From: Ornithinibacillus sp. 4-3
Lineage (GTDB): Bacteria; Bacillota; Bacilli; Bacillales; Amphibacillaceae
Reading direction: 5' to 3'
Assembly (NCBI RefSeq): GCF_040958695.1
Contig: NZ_CP162599.1
Coordinates: forward strand, 1,522,001 to 1,586,000
Length of the DNA: 64,000 nucleotides
In this document: in pieces, positions 19,268-29,471 of the stretch
Numbering within the stretch: position 1 is the first letter of the stretch
Layout of the letters: each line of letters begins with the position of its first letter
The notes under the pieces: model-generated
What the model was told of the DNA's origin: nothing
Databases searched by the model: none
The model's input: only the letters and a program-made list of their open reading frames with translations
Position numbers and translations under genes: made by a program

Positions 19268-21376
19268 ATGAGTAAAATGCGCGTTTATGAATATGCAAAA
19301 CAAAATAATATTACAAGCAAAGAAGTTATTGAACATTTAAGAGAATTAAATATAGAAATCACTAATCATATGTCTACTGTTTCAGATGAAGCAATTGAGA
19401 AATTAGACAGTAAGTTTAAGCCTAGTGAAAAGAAGGAAGAGAAACCTAAGCAATCAACAAATAAGAAAGAAAATCAACAAAACAAGCCACAGCATAAGCA
19501 ACAGAATAAAAACCAAAATAAAAATAAACAGCAAAATAAACAACAAAATAAAAATCAAAATAAACCACAGAAAAATGAGCAACCTAAAGAAAAGCAGGTA
19601 GAACAGAAAGAAGCAGATACTACAACAAAGCAGATTTCTTATGTGAAAAAATTAACAGTGGCTGAATTAGCTGAGAAGCTAGGAAAAGAAACAACAGAAA
19701 TTATCAAAAAGCTAATGTTCCTAGGTGTAATGGCAACGAAAAATCAGGACCTTGATGATGATACAATTGAATTAATTGCATCTGAATATGATTATGAAGT
19801 TGTTAAAGAAGAGGAACCTCTTGATGATTTAAATTTCGATAAGTATATTACTGCTGATAAAGACGCAGATTTAATTGAACGTCCAGCAGTTGTTACCATT
19901 ATGGGACATGTTGACCATGGTAAAACTACTTTATTAGATTCGATTCGTCATACGAAGGTTACAGAAGGCGAAGCAGGTGGAATTACACAGCATATTGGTG
20001 CTTACCAAATTGAGCGTCAAGGGAAGAAAATTACTTTCTTAGATACACCAGGACACGAAGCATTTACAAGCATGCGTTCTCGCGGTGCAGAAGTTACAGA
20101 TATTGCAGTATTAGTAGTAGCTGCAGATGATGGAGTAATGCCACAAACTGTAGAAGCAATTAACCATGCAAAAGCAGCAGAAGTACCGATTATTATTGCA
20201 GTAAATAAAATTGATAAAGAAGCAGCAAATCCAGATCGAGTAATGCAGGAGTTAACAGAACATGGATTAGTTCCTGAAGATTGGGGCGGAGATACTATTT
20301 TCGTACCACTATCTGCGATTAAAAGAGAAGGTATCGATGATTTACTTGAAATGATTTTACTTGTTGCAGAAGTAGAAGAATATAAAGCAAACCCTAAGAA
20401 AAATGCATTTGGTACAGTAATTGATGCACAGCTTGATAAAGGCAGAGGAGCAGTTGCAAGCTTACTTGTACAAAATGGAACATTACGCGTAGGAGATGCA
20501 ATTGTTGTAGGAAATACGTATGGACGTGTTCGTGCAATGGTTGATGATACAGGTAATCGTGTAACTGAGGTTGGTCCATCTACTCCAGTTGAAATTACTG
20601 GTTTAAGCACAGTGCCTCAAGCAGGAGACCAATTCCTTGTATTTACCAATGAAAAGCAAGCTCGACAAATTGGGGAATCTCGTCAGCAACAATTCATTCA
20701 AGATAGTAGACATGAGCAAAGTGCTGTTAGCTTAGATGACCTGTTTGAGCATATTAAACAAGGCGAAATGAAGGAAATTAATATCATTATTAAAGCAGAT
20801 GTACAAGGTTCTGCAGAGGCATTATCCGCTTCTTTACAAAAAATCGAAGTAGAAAATGTGAAGATTAAGATCATTCACTCTGGAGCTGGGGCAATTAATG
20901 AATCTGATGTTATTTTAGCATCTGCATCTAATGCCATTGTAATTGGTTTTAATGTTCGTCCTGATATTAACGCTCAAAAAGCGGCAGAATCTGAAGGTGT
21001 AGATATTCGTCTCCACCGCGTTATTTATAATGCAATTGAAGAAGTGGAAGCAGCGATGAAAGGTATGCTTGATCCAGAATACGAAGAAAAAGTTATTGGG
21101 CAAGCAGAAGTACGTGAGCTATTTAAAGTATCTAGAATCGGAACAATTGCTGGTAGTTATGTAACAGACGGTAAAATTGGCCGTAACTCTAGCGTACGTT
21201 TAATTCGTAATGGTATTGTTTTATTTGAAGGAGAAATTGATGCATTAAAACGCTTCAAAGATGATGTAAGAGAAGTTGTACAAGGATACGAATGTGGTAT
21301 CACTATTAAAGATTATAATGATATTAAAACTGGTGATATTATTGAAGCATTCGTAATGGAAGAAATTAAGCGTTAA
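19268..21376 (+). CDS. infB: Translation initiation factor IF-2
   Basis: 702 residues. An N-terminal IF2-N domain is followed by a low-complexity linker (about residues 52-118) made almost only of Lys, Asn, Gln and Pro, then a second IF2-N motif ([16 protein letters not shown]). The G domain has [17 protein letters not shown] and NKID motifs in order, and the EF-Tu-like domains 2-4 follow. It recruits fMet-tRNA and drives subunit joining. The stop overlaps the ylxP start in TAATG. The Asn/Lys/Gln linker is unusually polar and repetitive, which is common in AT-rich genomes. Confidence 0.97.
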   Translation: MSKMRVYEYAKQNNITSKEVIEHLRELNIEITNHMSTVSDEAIEKLDSKFKPSEKKEEKPKQSTNKKENQQNKPQHKQQNKNQNKNKQQNKQQNKNQNKPQKNEQPKEKQVEQKEADTTTKQISYVKKLTVAELAEKLGKETTEIIKKLMFLGVMATKNQDLDDDTIELIASEYDYEVVKEEEPLDDLNFDKYITADKDADLIERPAVVTIMGHVDHGKTTLLDSIRHTKVTEGEAGGITQHIGAYQIERQGKKITFLDTPGHEAFTSMRSRGAEVTDIAVLVVAADDGVMPQTVEAINHAKAAEVPIIIAVNKIDKEAANPDRVMQELTEHGLVPEDWGGDTIFVPLSAIKREGIDDLLEMILLVAEVEEYKANPKKNAFGTVIDAQLDKGRGAVASLLVQNGTLRVGDAIVVGNTYGRVRAMVDDTGNRVTEVGPSTPVEITGLSTVPQAGDQFLVFTNEKQARQIGESRQQQFIQDSRHEQSAVSLDDLFEHIKQGEMKEINIIIKADVQGSAEALSASLQKIEVENVKIKIIHSGAGAINESDVILASASNAIVIGFNVRPDINAQKAAESEGVDIRLHRVIYNAIEEVEAAMKGMLDPEYEEKVIGQAEVRELFKVSRIGTIAGSYVTDGKIGRNSSVRLIRNGIVLFEGEIDALKRFKDDVREVVQGYECGITIKDYNDIKTGDIIEAFVMEEIKR

Positions 21377-21654
21377 TGATTCTTTATCTAGAGGTTGAGT
21401 GCACAATTTATGCATCTTTTTCTCTTAAGGATAAACGTTCTGTAATCAAGCGAATGATTGCTAAATTAAGAAAAGATTTTAATGTTTCTGTGGCAGAGCT
21501 AGAATTTCAGGAGCTGTGGCAACGAGCAAAATTAGGAATTGTAACTATTTCTAATGAAAGATTACATGCAGAACAGACATTAGCAGCAGTTATTCGAACA
21601 ATTGACTCATTTCCAGAAATCGAACGAACTATTACGAAACAAGAAATCATTTAA
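21376..21654 (+). CDS. ylxP: YlxP family protein (DUF503)
   Basis: 92 residues. The VECTIYASFSLKDKRSVIKR start and the AELEFQELWQRAKLGIVTIS segment identify DUF503/YlxP, a small protein conserved between infB and rbfA and probably linked to ribosome maturation. Its ATG overlaps the infB stop, so translation is coupled. Confidence 0.9.
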   Translation: MILYLEVECTIYASFSLKDKRSVIKRMIAKLRKDFNVSVAELEFQELWQRAKLGIVTISNERLHAEQTLAAVIRTIDSFPEIERTITKQEII

Positions 21655-21702
21655 TTTGGTAAATCGTATCTGATAAATGATGTAAAGTATGAGGTGAAAA
21701 GT

Positions 21703-22047
21703 ATGAGTAATATTCGAGCTAATCGTGTAGCAGAACAAATAAAAAAAGAATTAGGCGATATCCTTAATAATAAAATTAAAGATCCTCGTGTTGGTTTTGT
21801 CACGGTTACAGATGTAGAAGTAACTGGTGATTTACAACAATCAAAAGTTTTTATTTCTGTTCTTGGAGACGAGAAGAAAAAGGAAGATACATTACTTGGG
21901 TTAGCAAAAGCAAGTGGTTTTATTCGCTCTGAGATCGGCAGTCGAATACGCTTAAGAAAAACTCCGGAAATATCCTTTGAATTTGATAATGCGTATGAAT
22001 ACGGATCACATATTGAATCTTTACTTCGTGATTTGAACAATAAATAA
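21703..22047 (+). CDS. rbfA: 30S ribosome-binding factor RbfA
   Basis: 114 residues with a KH-type fold. It acts in 16S rRNA 5'-end processing and cold adaptation. Starts [17 protein letters not shown] and holds the [19 protein letters not shown] segment. ATG 21703 follows GAGGTGA; the GTG at 21694 is within that site. Confidence 0.95.
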   Translation: MSNIRANRVAEQIKKELGDILNNKIKDPRVGFVTVTDVEVTGDLQQSKVFISVLGDEKKKEDTLLGLAKASGFIRSEIGSRIRLRKTPEISFEFDNAYEYGSHIESLLRDLNNK

Positions 22048-22068
22048 AGCCTAAGTATGTGGAGCATG

Positions 22069-22138
22069 TAGGAAAACCAAAGCTGGAAAGTGCTAATGAT
22101 TTTAATAAAAATAATACTTTCCTCCCTTGGTTTTTCAA
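22069..22138 (+). promoter_or_regulatory. Nested hairpin between rbfA and truB
   Basis: Two nested arm pairs: GGAAAACCAA with TTGGTTTTTC, and inside them GGAAAGT with ACTTTCC. The outer stem ends in a short T tract, so it may attenuate or process the operon transcript before truB. An imperfect structure judged by eye. Confidence 0.4.
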
Positions 22139-22184
22139 GCATGTTTATTTGTTTAGTCAGTACTTGGCAGAAGAGGGATTATCT

Positions 22185-23081
22185 ATGCATGGAATTTTGC
22201 CATTATGGAAACCAAAAGGCATGACTTCACATGACTGTGTGATGAAAATACGTAGAATTTTTGGTACAAAAAAAGTTGGACATACAGGTACATTAGATCC
22301 TGAAGTAGAGGGTGTATTGACTATTTGTATTGGCAATGCAACGAAGCTTGTACCTTTTTTAACGGTATCTAAAAAAACATATATAGCGGAATGCTGCTTA
22401 GGTGTTGCGACAGAGACAGAAGATGCACATGGAGCTATTATTGAAGAAAAAGAATTTGTGGAAAAGGACTTCAATGAGCAAATCAATCAAACATTACAGA
22501 AGTTTCAAGGTGTTATCACACAAGTTCCGCCGATGTATTCTGCAGTAAAGGTAAATGGGAAAAAATTATATGAATATGCCCGTGCAAATCAAGAAGTAGA
22601 AAGACCTATAAGACAAATCACTATTTTTCATCTAGAGAGAATACCTGTTACCAATCAAGCAGAAAATAAATTCTCCTTTAAGGTCGTTTGTTCCCAAGGC
22701 ACTTATATTCGCACATTATGTGTAGATATTGGTCGAGAACTTGGCTATCCAGCACATATGTCACATTTAATCCGTACAGAAGCAGGAAGCTTTACACAAG
22801 CTGATACATATACTTTTGAAGAACTAGAACAAGCAAAACAAACAGGAACAGAAAGAGAATTACTAGTTCCTATGCTAGAAGGTATTAAAGACATGGTGCA
22901 AATCGAGGTAGATAATGATATAAGAAAACGTGTATTAAATGGTCAAAAGCTACCTATTTTTCATCAGCAAATTCCGACTGGTCCATTTGCAATTATATCT
23001 AATAATCAATTATTAGCAATATATCAAATTCATCCTGAAAATAATGAAGAAATCAAACCTATTCGAGTTTTTAACAAGTAA
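22185..23081 (+). CDS. truB: tRNA pseudouridine(55) synthase
   Basis: 298 residues. It makes pseudouridine 55 in the T-loop of tRNAs. Catalytic Asp lies in GHTGTLDPEVEGVL (around residue 40) and the typical ITQVPPMYSAVKVNGKKLYE segment follows. ATG 22185 follows AGAGGGAT and opens with the family start MHGILPLWKPKGMTSHD; the frame is open 42 codons further upstream but that part covers the intergenic hairpin and is not family-like. Confidence 0.95.
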   Translation: MHGILPLWKPKGMTSHDCVMKIRRIFGTKKVGHTGTLDPEVEGVLTICIGNATKLVPFLTVSKKTYIAECCLGVATETEDAHGAIIEEKEFVEKDFNEQINQTLQKFQGVITQVPPMYSAVKVNGKKLYEYARANQEVERPIRQITIFHLERIPVTNQAENKFSFKVVCSQGTYIRTLCVDIGRELGYPAHMSHLIRTEAGSFTQADTYTFEELEQAKQTGTERELLVPMLEGIKDMVQIEVDNDIRKRVLNGQKLPIFHQQIPTGPFAIISNNQLLAIYQIHPENNEEIKPIRVFNK

Positions 23082-23099
23082 GGAATGTAGGTGAATCGA

Positions 23100-24032
23100 A
23101 TGAAAACTATTCAACTGACATATCCAATGTCAATACAAGAGGAAATACCTGCTACCGTTGCTGCTATCGGTTTTTTCGATGGTATTCATATTGGACATCA
23201 ACAGGTTATAAAATCAGCTGTCTTAGAAGCAAAACAACGGAATATGGAAAGTGCTGTCATTACATTTCATCCTCATCCATCAGCAGTGTTGAAAAAAGAA
23301 GCAGGACAAATACAATATATTACTCCATTGGCTGAGAAAAAAGCTATTCTAGAGAATTTATATGTGGATCGATTGTATATCATTACCTTTAATCAAGAAT
23401 TATCACGCCTATTACCAGCGCAATTTATCGATTATTTTATAGTTGGATTAAACATTAAGCATTTAGTTGCAGGCTTTGATTATACATATGGATTTAAAGG
23501 CAAAGGAAATATGGCTACCATTGATGAATACGCTCAGGGGAGATTTACACATACAATCATTGAAAAATTAGATCTAATCGATGAAAAAGTAAGCTCGACC
23601 CGAATTAGAGAGTGTTTATCGGAAGGTGATATTGTCACTGCAAACCTATTACTTAGCCGACCATTAAGAATGTCTGGTATCGTAGAAAAGGGAGATCAGC
23701 GGGGGAGAACAATAGGATACCCTACTGCAAATATTAAGATAGATGATCAAGCATTATTGCCAAAATTAGGAGTCTATGCAGTTCATGTTTACCATCAGGA
23801 TAAAAAATATTATGGTATGGCAAATATAGGGGTTAGACCCACTTTTAAAGAGGGGTATGTTCAGCCTTCAGTAGAAGTAAACATACTTGATTTTAATCAA
23901 GAAATATATAATAAAGAAGTACAAATCGAGCTCCTTCAATTTATCCGTCCTGAGAAAAAATTTGAAGGTATAGATATGTTAATTGCTCAAATTGCAGAAG
24001 ATGAGAAGAAGATTAGAAGCTTTTTTGCATAG
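23100..24032 (+). CDS. ribF: Bifunctional riboflavin kinase / FAD synthetase
   Basis: 310 residues. N-terminal nucleotidyltransferase domain (AIGFFDGIHIGHQQVI near residue 22; FAD synthesis) and C-terminal riboflavin kinase domain (GRTIGYPTANI near 205; FMN synthesis). Called ribC in B. subtilis. ATG 23100 is chosen since it gives the usual MKTIQLTYP start and AGGTGA precedes it by 5 bases; GTG 23091 is the alternative. In Bacillus rpsO follows directly; here an 11-kb island intervenes. Confidence 0.95.
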   Translation: MKTIQLTYPMSIQEEIPATVAAIGFFDGIHIGHQQVIKSAVLEAKQRNMESAVITFHPHPSAVLKKEAGQIQYITPLAEKKAILENLYVDRLYIITFNQELSRLLPAQFIDYFIVGLNIKHLVAGFDYTYGFKGKGNMATIDEYAQGRFTHTIIEKLDLIDEKVSSTRIRECLSEGDIVTANLLLSRPLRMSGIVEKGDQRGRTIGYPTANIKIDDQALLPKLGVYAVHVYHQDKKYYGMANIGVRPTFKEGYVQPSVEVNILDFNQEIYNKEVQIELLQFIRPEKKFEGIDMLIAQIAEDEKKIRSFFA

Positions 24033-24100
24033 CAATTTCTAATCATTAACAGGTGAATGAATCAAGAATCTTTTAAAAATTACAAGAGGATTTATTAAGT

Positions 24101-24150
24101 AAATCAGTAGAAACAGGGGTAGTAATATCACCCTTTCTACTGATTTTTTG
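24101..24150 (+). terminator. Terminator of the rimP-ribF operon
   Basis: AAATCAGTAGAAA (24101-24113) pairs with TTTCTACTGATTT (24134-24146) with an inner GGG/CCC pair, followed by a T run. It isolates the translation operon from the accessory genes downstream. Confidence 0.88.
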
Positions 24151-24305
24151 TTTGCTCTAAAAGCGTAAAAATTGCTGTTTTATTGATGTAATTCTGTATT
24201 CAGCTTTCTAGCTTTTTCTCAGTACATTAAATAGTTAATGTGAATTCGACACTATTTTTTATGGATTTCTTTTATAAAAACGAGATATTATCTATTTAAA
24301 AACTA

Positions 24306-24371
24306 TTGACAAACTATTCCAAGATAATCTAAACTTTACGTAAAGGAATACGTATTCCTATTTCATATAAT
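24306..24371 (+). promoter_or_regulatory. Candidate promoters of the hisD-like operon
   Basis: TTGACA (24306-24311) with TAAACT (24330-24335) at 18-base spacing would place transcription start at the first operator. A perfect TATAAT at 24366-24371 lies just after the operator but lacks a good -35, as expected for a regulated promoter. Which one is used cannot be told from sequence. Confidence 0.45.
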
Positions 24372-24417
24372 ATATAGGAGTACGTATTTTTTATTAGTAA
24401 AGGAATACGTATTCCTT
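24344..24417 (+). promoter_or_regulatory. Operator array: two perfect palindromes plus a degenerate copy
   Basis: AGGAATACGTATTCCT (24344-24359) and AAGGAATACGTATTCCTT (24400-24417) are perfect palindromes with the same core, centres 57 bases apart. A half-conserved third copy, AGGAGTACGTATTTTT, lies at 24376-24391. The central CpG is typical of LacI-family operators, and a LacI gene lies 5 kb downstream (29472). The right copy ends 16 bases before the hisD-like start and would block early transcription or RNA polymerase binding. Confidence 0.7.
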
Positions 24418-24433
24418 AGGGAGGAGTATCATT

Positions 24434-25711
24434 ATGATTAAATATTTAAAGCAAGGAAAGACAGAAGAAGAAGTAGCATTAAATAATCTAAAAGTTTCAG
24501 CGATTGTAAGTGATGCCATTAAGCAAATAGAAGAAAATGGCGATATTGCAGTCCAAGAATTGTCGAAGAAATATGACGATTGGGTTCCAGAAAGTTTTAA
24601 ACTATCTGCTGAAAAAATTCAGGAAATTATTACAAAGGTACCAAAACAGACTATTGATGACATTAAATTTGCACAATCTAATATTCGAAAATTTGCTGAA
24701 GAGCAGAGAAAGGGAATATCAGATATTGAAGTTGAAACATTACCAGGTGTTGTATTAGGACATAAAAACATTCCTGTTGAAAGTGTAGGATGTTATATTC
24801 CTGGAGGAAGATATCCTATGGTTGCTTCCGCTCAGATGAGTATATTAACTGCTAAAGTTGCTGGTGTAGAGAGAGTCATTGCGTGTACGCCTCCAATTCA
24901 AGGTAAGATTCCTGAAGCTACTGTAACAGCTATGTATTTAGCAGGAGCAGATGAAATATATATTTTAGGTGGAATTCAGGCAATGGCGGCAATGGCAATT
25001 GGAACTGAAACTATTCAAGCGGTAGATATGATTGTAGGTCCTGGAAATGCATATGTTGCAGAAACGAAAAGGCAGTTATTCGGAAAAGTAGGTATTGATC
25101 TATTTGCAGGTCCAACAGAAACTTTAATTATTGCAGATGATACATCTGATGCAGAGCTAATTGCAACAGATGTTTTGGGACAAATTGAGCATGGGCCTAC
25201 TTCACCAGGCGCAATAATAACCACTTCTCAAAAATTAGCTGAGGAAACTTTAGAAGAAATTGAAAGGCAACTAAAGCTTCTTCCTACTAAAGATATTGCC
25301 AGGGTTGCCTGGGAAGATTATGGAACATTAATAGTGGTAGACACTATTGAAGAGGCATTAGCAGCTGGGGATCAACTAGCCTATGAACATGTCCAGGTAT
25401 TAACCGAGGATCCAGATTATTTTTTAAATAACATGAAAAACTACGGTGCACTTTTCCTCGGTCCCGAAACAAATGTAGCGTATGGAGATAAAGTGATAGG
25501 AACAAATCATACGTTGCCTACACAGGGGGCCGCTCGGTATACAGGTGGCTTATGGGTGGGTAAATTTCTCAAGACTTGTACGTACCAAAGGATTTCTGAA
25601 AAAGCGAGTGCTTATATTGGAGAATATGCAGCTAGGCTCTGTCAATTAGAGAATTTTGCAGGGCATGCAGAACAAGCTTTAATTAGAGTGCGTAGATATG
25701 GAAATAAATAA
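24434..25711 (+). CDS. Histidinol-dehydrogenase-family oxidoreductase (probable catabolic paralogue)
   Basis: 425 residues. The zinc and catalytic residues of the HisD family are all visible: Q250 and H253 (in GQIEHG), E318-H319 (in YEHVQ), D352 (in [13 protein letters not shown]) and H411 (in FAGHAEQA). HisD enzymes oxidise a primary alcohol to a carboxylate in two NAD steps. There is no histidine operon around it; the neighbours are transport, hydrolase and dehydrogenase genes, so a catabolic role like that of HpsN (dihydroxypropanesulfonate dehydrogenase, same family) is more likely than histidine synthesis. Substrate unknown. It is the first gene behind a double operator. Confidence 0.85.
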   Translation: MIKYLKQGKTEEEVALNNLKVSAIVSDAIKQIEENGDIAVQELSKKYDDWVPESFKLSAEKIQEIITKVPKQTIDDIKFAQSNIRKFAEEQRKGISDIEVETLPGVVLGHKNIPVESVGCYIPGGRYPMVASAQMSILTAKVAGVERVIACTPPIQGKIPEATVTAMYLAGADEIYILGGIQAMAAMAIGTETIQAVDMIVGPGNAYVAETKRQLFGKVGIDLFAGPTETLIIADDTSDAELIATDVLGQIEHGPTSPGAIITTSQKLAEETLEEIERQLKLLPTKDIARVAWEDYGTLIVVDTIEEALAAGDQLAYEHVQVLTEDPDYFLNNMKNYGALFLGPETNVAYGDKVIGTNHTLPTQGAARYTGGLWVGKFLKTCTYQRISEKASAYIGEYAARLCQLENFAGHAEQALIRVRRYGNK

Positions 25712-25862
25712 GTATTGCGTGATATAGAAATTCTTATTTTTAAGTATTCAATTAGTACTTATGAAAACTAATTATTAACGGTTTTAAAATACATCATAAA
25801 AACAGCTGACGATATTGTTTTACATTCAATGGAACAAAATCTTGGGGAGGTTTATTTTTATA

Positions 25863-27422
25863 ATGAGGAAAATATGGATTTTCACATGTTTTTTGACGTT
25901 AATAGTCTTAGTCGGATGTAATAATAGTTCAGATTCAACTGCTCCAAATTCAAGTGAAGGGGTAGTAGAAGGCGGTGGTGAACTTATTTATGCAATAAAT
26001 ACGCAACCACCAACAATTGATCCAGTTATGTCTACAGCTGCAGCCACTAGAGATGTAGCTAGAAATATTTTTGAAACACTTGTAACATTGGATTCGAAAT
26101 ATGAAGCTGTACCCATGTTAGCTGAATCATGGGAGGCTAGTGATGATAATAAGACATATACATTTAAGCTAAGAGAAGGGGTTATATTTCATAATGGCAA
26201 TGAAATGATTGCTGAAGATGTTGTGGCATCTATGAATCGCTGGAAAGGTATGTCTTCAACTGGACAATCACTTTTAGAGAATGCGGAATTTATTGAAGTA
26301 GATGATTATACAGTTGAGTTACAGCTAGAAGAACCAAGTATTTTTGCTGTATCCATACTAGCAGGAACAACACAGTTTGCTGGAATTATGCCAAAGGAAA
26401 TAATAGAAGCAGCTTCTGCAGAAGGAGTTCAAGAATATGTTGGTACTGGACCATTTGAATTTGCTGAATGGAAACAAGATCAATATATTCATTTAACTAA
26501 ATACGATGGTTATCAATCACTTGATAGTCCAACTGATGGTTTAGGTGGAAAAAAGGAAGCTTTAGTTGATGATTTATATTTTCAAATCATAACAGATCCT
26601 TCTACAAGGCTTTCAGGTATCCAAACGGAACAATATGATATTGGATTTGGGTATGAACCTGATATGTATGAGACATTAGATAGTAACCCAAATCTTACTG
26701 TACATTCTCCTTTAGCAGAATATATTGCATTAGTATTTGATAAAACTGATGGAGTTTTTACTGATGTAAAAATGAGACAAGCCGTTAATGCAGCAATAGA
26801 TCTCGAAGAGGTGGCAAAAGCAGCACTTGTGAATAATTATGGTATGGGATCCAGTTACATGTTTTTAGAAAATTCCAGTTGGTATACTGATGCTGGAGAA
26901 TCGTCGTATTATGAATATGATCCTGAAAAAGCTGAACGTTTATTAGAGGAAGCAGGTTATAACGGTGAAGAAATTACCTTTCTAACTACACGTGAATATT
27001 CGTATATGTTTAATGGTGCAAATGTAATCTTAGAGCAACTTAAAGCAGTTGGTATGAATGTGAATTTGCAGGTTTATGATTGGGCAACAGTTGTTAGCAT
27101 GCGTAATGATCCAGAACAATGGGATCTTTTCATCACTGGACTTCCTCCAACTATCACACCAATAGAACAATTATTTTTAAGTGAAACTTGGGTGGACGGA
27201 CCAGAAGATGAAGAATCTCAAGCTCAATTACAAGCTATCGTTCAAGCGGATTCACAAGAAGAAGCAGTGAAGAAATGGGTAACACTTCAAGAATATTATT
27301 GGAATATCCTTCCGATTATTAAAATTGCGGATAGTCCTGATATCTTGGCCTCTACCGATAAAGTACAAGGTTTAGAGTATCTCAATGGACCTATACTTTG
27401 GAATACATCAGTAGGCAAGTAA
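25863..27422 (+). CDS. Family 5 (oligopeptide/nickel type) ABC solute-binding lipoprotein 1
   Basis: 519 residues with a lipoprotein signal: hydrophobic stretch then the lipobox LVGC, Cys19. The mature protein has the SBP_bac_5 pattern: GELIYAINTQPPTIDPVMST at its start, then FETLVTL, PMLAESWEASDDNKTYTFKL and VGTGPFEFAEWKQ. These proteins capture peptides or other amide-containing solutes outside the membrane for an ABC importer. No permease or ATPase gene is in the island. Close paralogue of the product at 33441. ATG 25863 lies 12 bases from GGGGAGG, a long spacing. Lies between the hisD-like and M81 genes without terminators, so likely one operon. Confidence 0.9.
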   Translation: MRKIWIFTCFLTLIVLVGCNNSSDSTAPNSSEGVVEGGGELIYAINTQPPTIDPVMSTAAATRDVARNIFETLVTLDSKYEAVPMLAESWEASDDNKTYTFKLREGVIFHNGNEMIAEDVVASMNRWKGMSSTGQSLLENAEFIEVDDYTVELQLEEPSIFAVSILAGTTQFAGIMPKEIIEAASAEGVQEYVGTGPFEFAEWKQDQYIHLTKYDGYQSLDSPTDGLGGKKEALVDDLYFQIITDPSTRLSGIQTEQYDIGFGYEPDMYETLDSNPNLTVHSPLAEYIALVFDKTDGVFTDVKMRQAVNAAIDLEEVAKAALVNNYGMGSSYMFLENSSWYTDAGESSYYEYDPEKAERLLEEAGYNGEEITFLTTREYSYMFNGANVILEQLKAVGMNVNLQVYDWATVVSMRNDPEQWDLFITGLPPTITPIEQLFLSETWVDGPEDEESQAQLQAIVQADSQEEAVKKWVTLQEYYWNILPIIKIADSPDILASTDKVQGLEYLNGPILWNTSVGK

Positions 27423-27510
27423 TAATTCAACATAGTTATAATATCGACAGTACTAATAAGAATAACTGTAAAACTTAGGCTAAAAATAAGATAGTGAGAA
27501 GGTGTATGTA

Positions 27511-29019
27511 ATGAGAATAGCTATTTTAGAGCTAAAACAAGAAAGTAATAGTTTTTGTTATGTAAACTGTCAATTAAGTGATTTTAAAAGAGTCTATTAT
27601 TATTGTGGAGAAGAGATTATTAAACATCGTGGTAGCGCAGGAACTGAAATTAACGGCTTTCTCGACATTTTAAATAAGGAAGATGTAGAAGTGGTTCCTA
27701 TTATTGCTACACATGCTTATTCTTCTGGTCCCGTAACGCAAGATGCTATAGATAACTTTGCAGAAGAAATTTCCAAACGTTTGAAACAAGCAGGACCACT
27801 TGATGGGGTTTTAGCTGCCATGCATGGTGCGATGGTTAGTGAAGAAGACGAGGATCCTGAAGGTTCTATTTTGAAAATGATTCGGAAGATTGTTGGAGAT
27901 ATCCCAGTGATTGCAACAATGGATCTCCATGCGAATATAACCCAGCAAAAGATCAAGTCTGCTACTGGAATCATTGGTTATCGCCATTATCCGCATATCG
28001 ATACACGTGAGACTGGCCAGAGAGCAGCATCGTTATTATTAAAAACGGTACGTGAAGAAGCAAATCCTATTATGGCTATGGCAAAGGTACCAATGATTGT
28101 TCCATGCAATACGGATTCTAAGACTGGGCCGCTTCGAAAAATTGTAGATGAAGAACATTGCTTGGAAAAGGAAGAAGATATTTTATCTGTCTCGGCATTT
28201 CCTGTACAACCATGGTTAGATATATCTGGAATAGGTTTTTCAACAATCGTCATTACAAATAATAATACAAAAAAAGCTAAATCTGAAGCTATTAAACTTG
28301 CAAAAATGGGTTGGGATTTGCGACATGAGTTTTATGTAAAACCATATGAAGTTGATGAAGCTATTCGTTTAGGATTAGAATCAGTGGAGAAAACAGTTTT
28401 ATTAGTTGATACTGCGGACGCTATAGGAGCTGGTTCTACAGGTGATAGTACTGCTGTACTTGAAAGAATGCTAGCATGCGATGTCCAGGAAAAGTGTATT
28501 TTAGGTATTGTTGATCCACAAGTAGCATTAGATGCTGCAACAATGGGTGTTAAAGAAAAAGTTCGAGTAAAAGTAGGGAATCAGATTGACCCAAGACGGG
28601 GAAAACCAGTAGAAATTGAAGGTATTGTGAAACATATTTCTGATGGAGAATTTTTATATAAAGGATTATATGGAGGTTCATATGGAAATATGGGTTTGTC
28701 CGTTGTTTTAGAAATTGGGAATATTTCATTGTTAGTTTCCACATATCCAACATATGAGTGGGATGATGCGCAATACCGTTCGATGGGGTTAAATGTTGAG
28801 GAAGCGAAGTTAGTAGTGATTAAACAACCTGTTAACTTTAGAACTACTTACAAGCATCTAACAGATAAAGTATTTATACTTGATACCCCTGGACCTGCTA
28901 GCCCCAATTTTAAGAACTACTCATATACGAAAGTTACCCGTCCATTACACCCGCTTGATGAAATGGAAAGTATGGATCTACAAATAATAGTGAGGGATTC
29001 TCGTCATTTAACTATTTGA
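27511..29019 (+). CDS. M81 (MlrC) family metallohydrolase
   Basis: 502 residues, N-terminal DUF1485 and C-terminal MlrC domains. Likely metal ligands: D138-x-H140 in TMDLHANIT and H159/H162 in YRHYPHIDT, with MHGA at 104-107. The family is named for MlrC, the last hydrolase of microcystin breakdown, but most members act in unrelated clusters and probably cleave amide bonds in small molecules. ATG 27511 follows AGAAGGTG; GTG 27502 is inside that site. Last gene of the hisD-like operon, with a terminator behind it. Confidence 0.88.
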   Translation: MRIAILELKQESNSFCYVNCQLSDFKRVYYYCGEEIIKHRGSAGTEINGFLDILNKEDVEVVPIIATHAYSSGPVTQDAIDNFAEEISKRLKQAGPLDGVLAAMHGAMVSEEDEDPEGSILKMIRKIVGDIPVIATMDLHANITQQKIKSATGIIGYRHYPHIDTRETGQRAASLLLKTVREEANPIMAMAKVPMIVPCNTDSKTGPLRKIVDEEHCLEKEEDILSVSAFPVQPWLDISGIGFSTIVITNNNTKKAKSEAIKLAKMGWDLRHEFYVKPYEVDEAIRLGLESVEKTVLLVDTADAIGAGSTGDSTAVLERMLACDVQEKCILGIVDPQVALDAATMGVKEKVRVKVGNQIDPRRGKPVEIEGIVKHISDGEFLYKGLYGGSYGNMGLSVVLEIGNISLLVSTYPTYEWDDAQYRSMGLNVEEAKLVVIKQPVNFRTTYKHLTDKVFILDTPGPASPNFKNYSYTKVTRPLHPLDEMESMDLQIIVRDSRHLTI

Positions 29020-29153
29020 AATACTTAACAACATATATAATGTTTTAATCAATAGCGTAAAAGGATCTGAAAATCGATATACATGGCTAATGTTCCTCAA
29101 ACGGATTTCGAAACTTATATTAAATACGGAAGCCAACTACGTTTACTAGTATG

Positions 29154-29215
29154 AAGACTCTCTTTCATGATGTATTTCCTATGGACATACATTCATGAAT
29201 GAGAGTCTTTTTTTA
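29154..29215 (+). terminator. Terminator after the M81 gene
   Basis: AAGACTCTC (29154-29162) pairs exactly with GAGAGTCTT (29201-29209), and the inner part (TTTCATGATGTA with TACATTCATGAA) pairs further. A T run follows. The remaining bases of the 29020-29471 gap hold only AT-rich sequence and the lacI promoter region. Confidence 0.88.
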
Positions 29216-29471
29216 CTTTAAAAGTTAAATACAAAAATTAAACTGAATAAGACAGCAAACACATCCATCATATTTCGCTGTTGTGAATTCGATTAACCTA
29301 TATATACGTGTATTCATTTTAATTTTATACTATAGTTAAGATAAAATGTGATTTCATAGCTAGTATGTTCACACTGGATTACAACTTATTTTAATATAGA
29401 AAATTTCTAAAGGGTGCAAGGATATTAAAAATTAGACATATCTAAATCTATATTAAAGAAAGGTGGTTAAT

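Noticed and set aside
20017..20610. A 197-codon minus-strand open frame inside infB
   Set aside because: It is antisense to the conserved G domain of IF-2, has low-complexity Ser/Thr-rich content and no ribosome binding site; a shadow frame.
22048..23100. FMN riboswitch or T-box in the truB-ribF region
   Set aside because: Gaps are too short and no typical conserved blocks were seen.
24306..24417. Possible riboswitch before the hisD-like gene
   Set aside because: The structure is explained by exact DNA palindromes with identical cores at two places, which fits protein operators better than RNA.
24434..25711. Assigning the gene as hisD of histidine biosynthesis
   Set aside because: No other his gene is near, and the regulators and neighbours are catabolic; only the family can be asserted.
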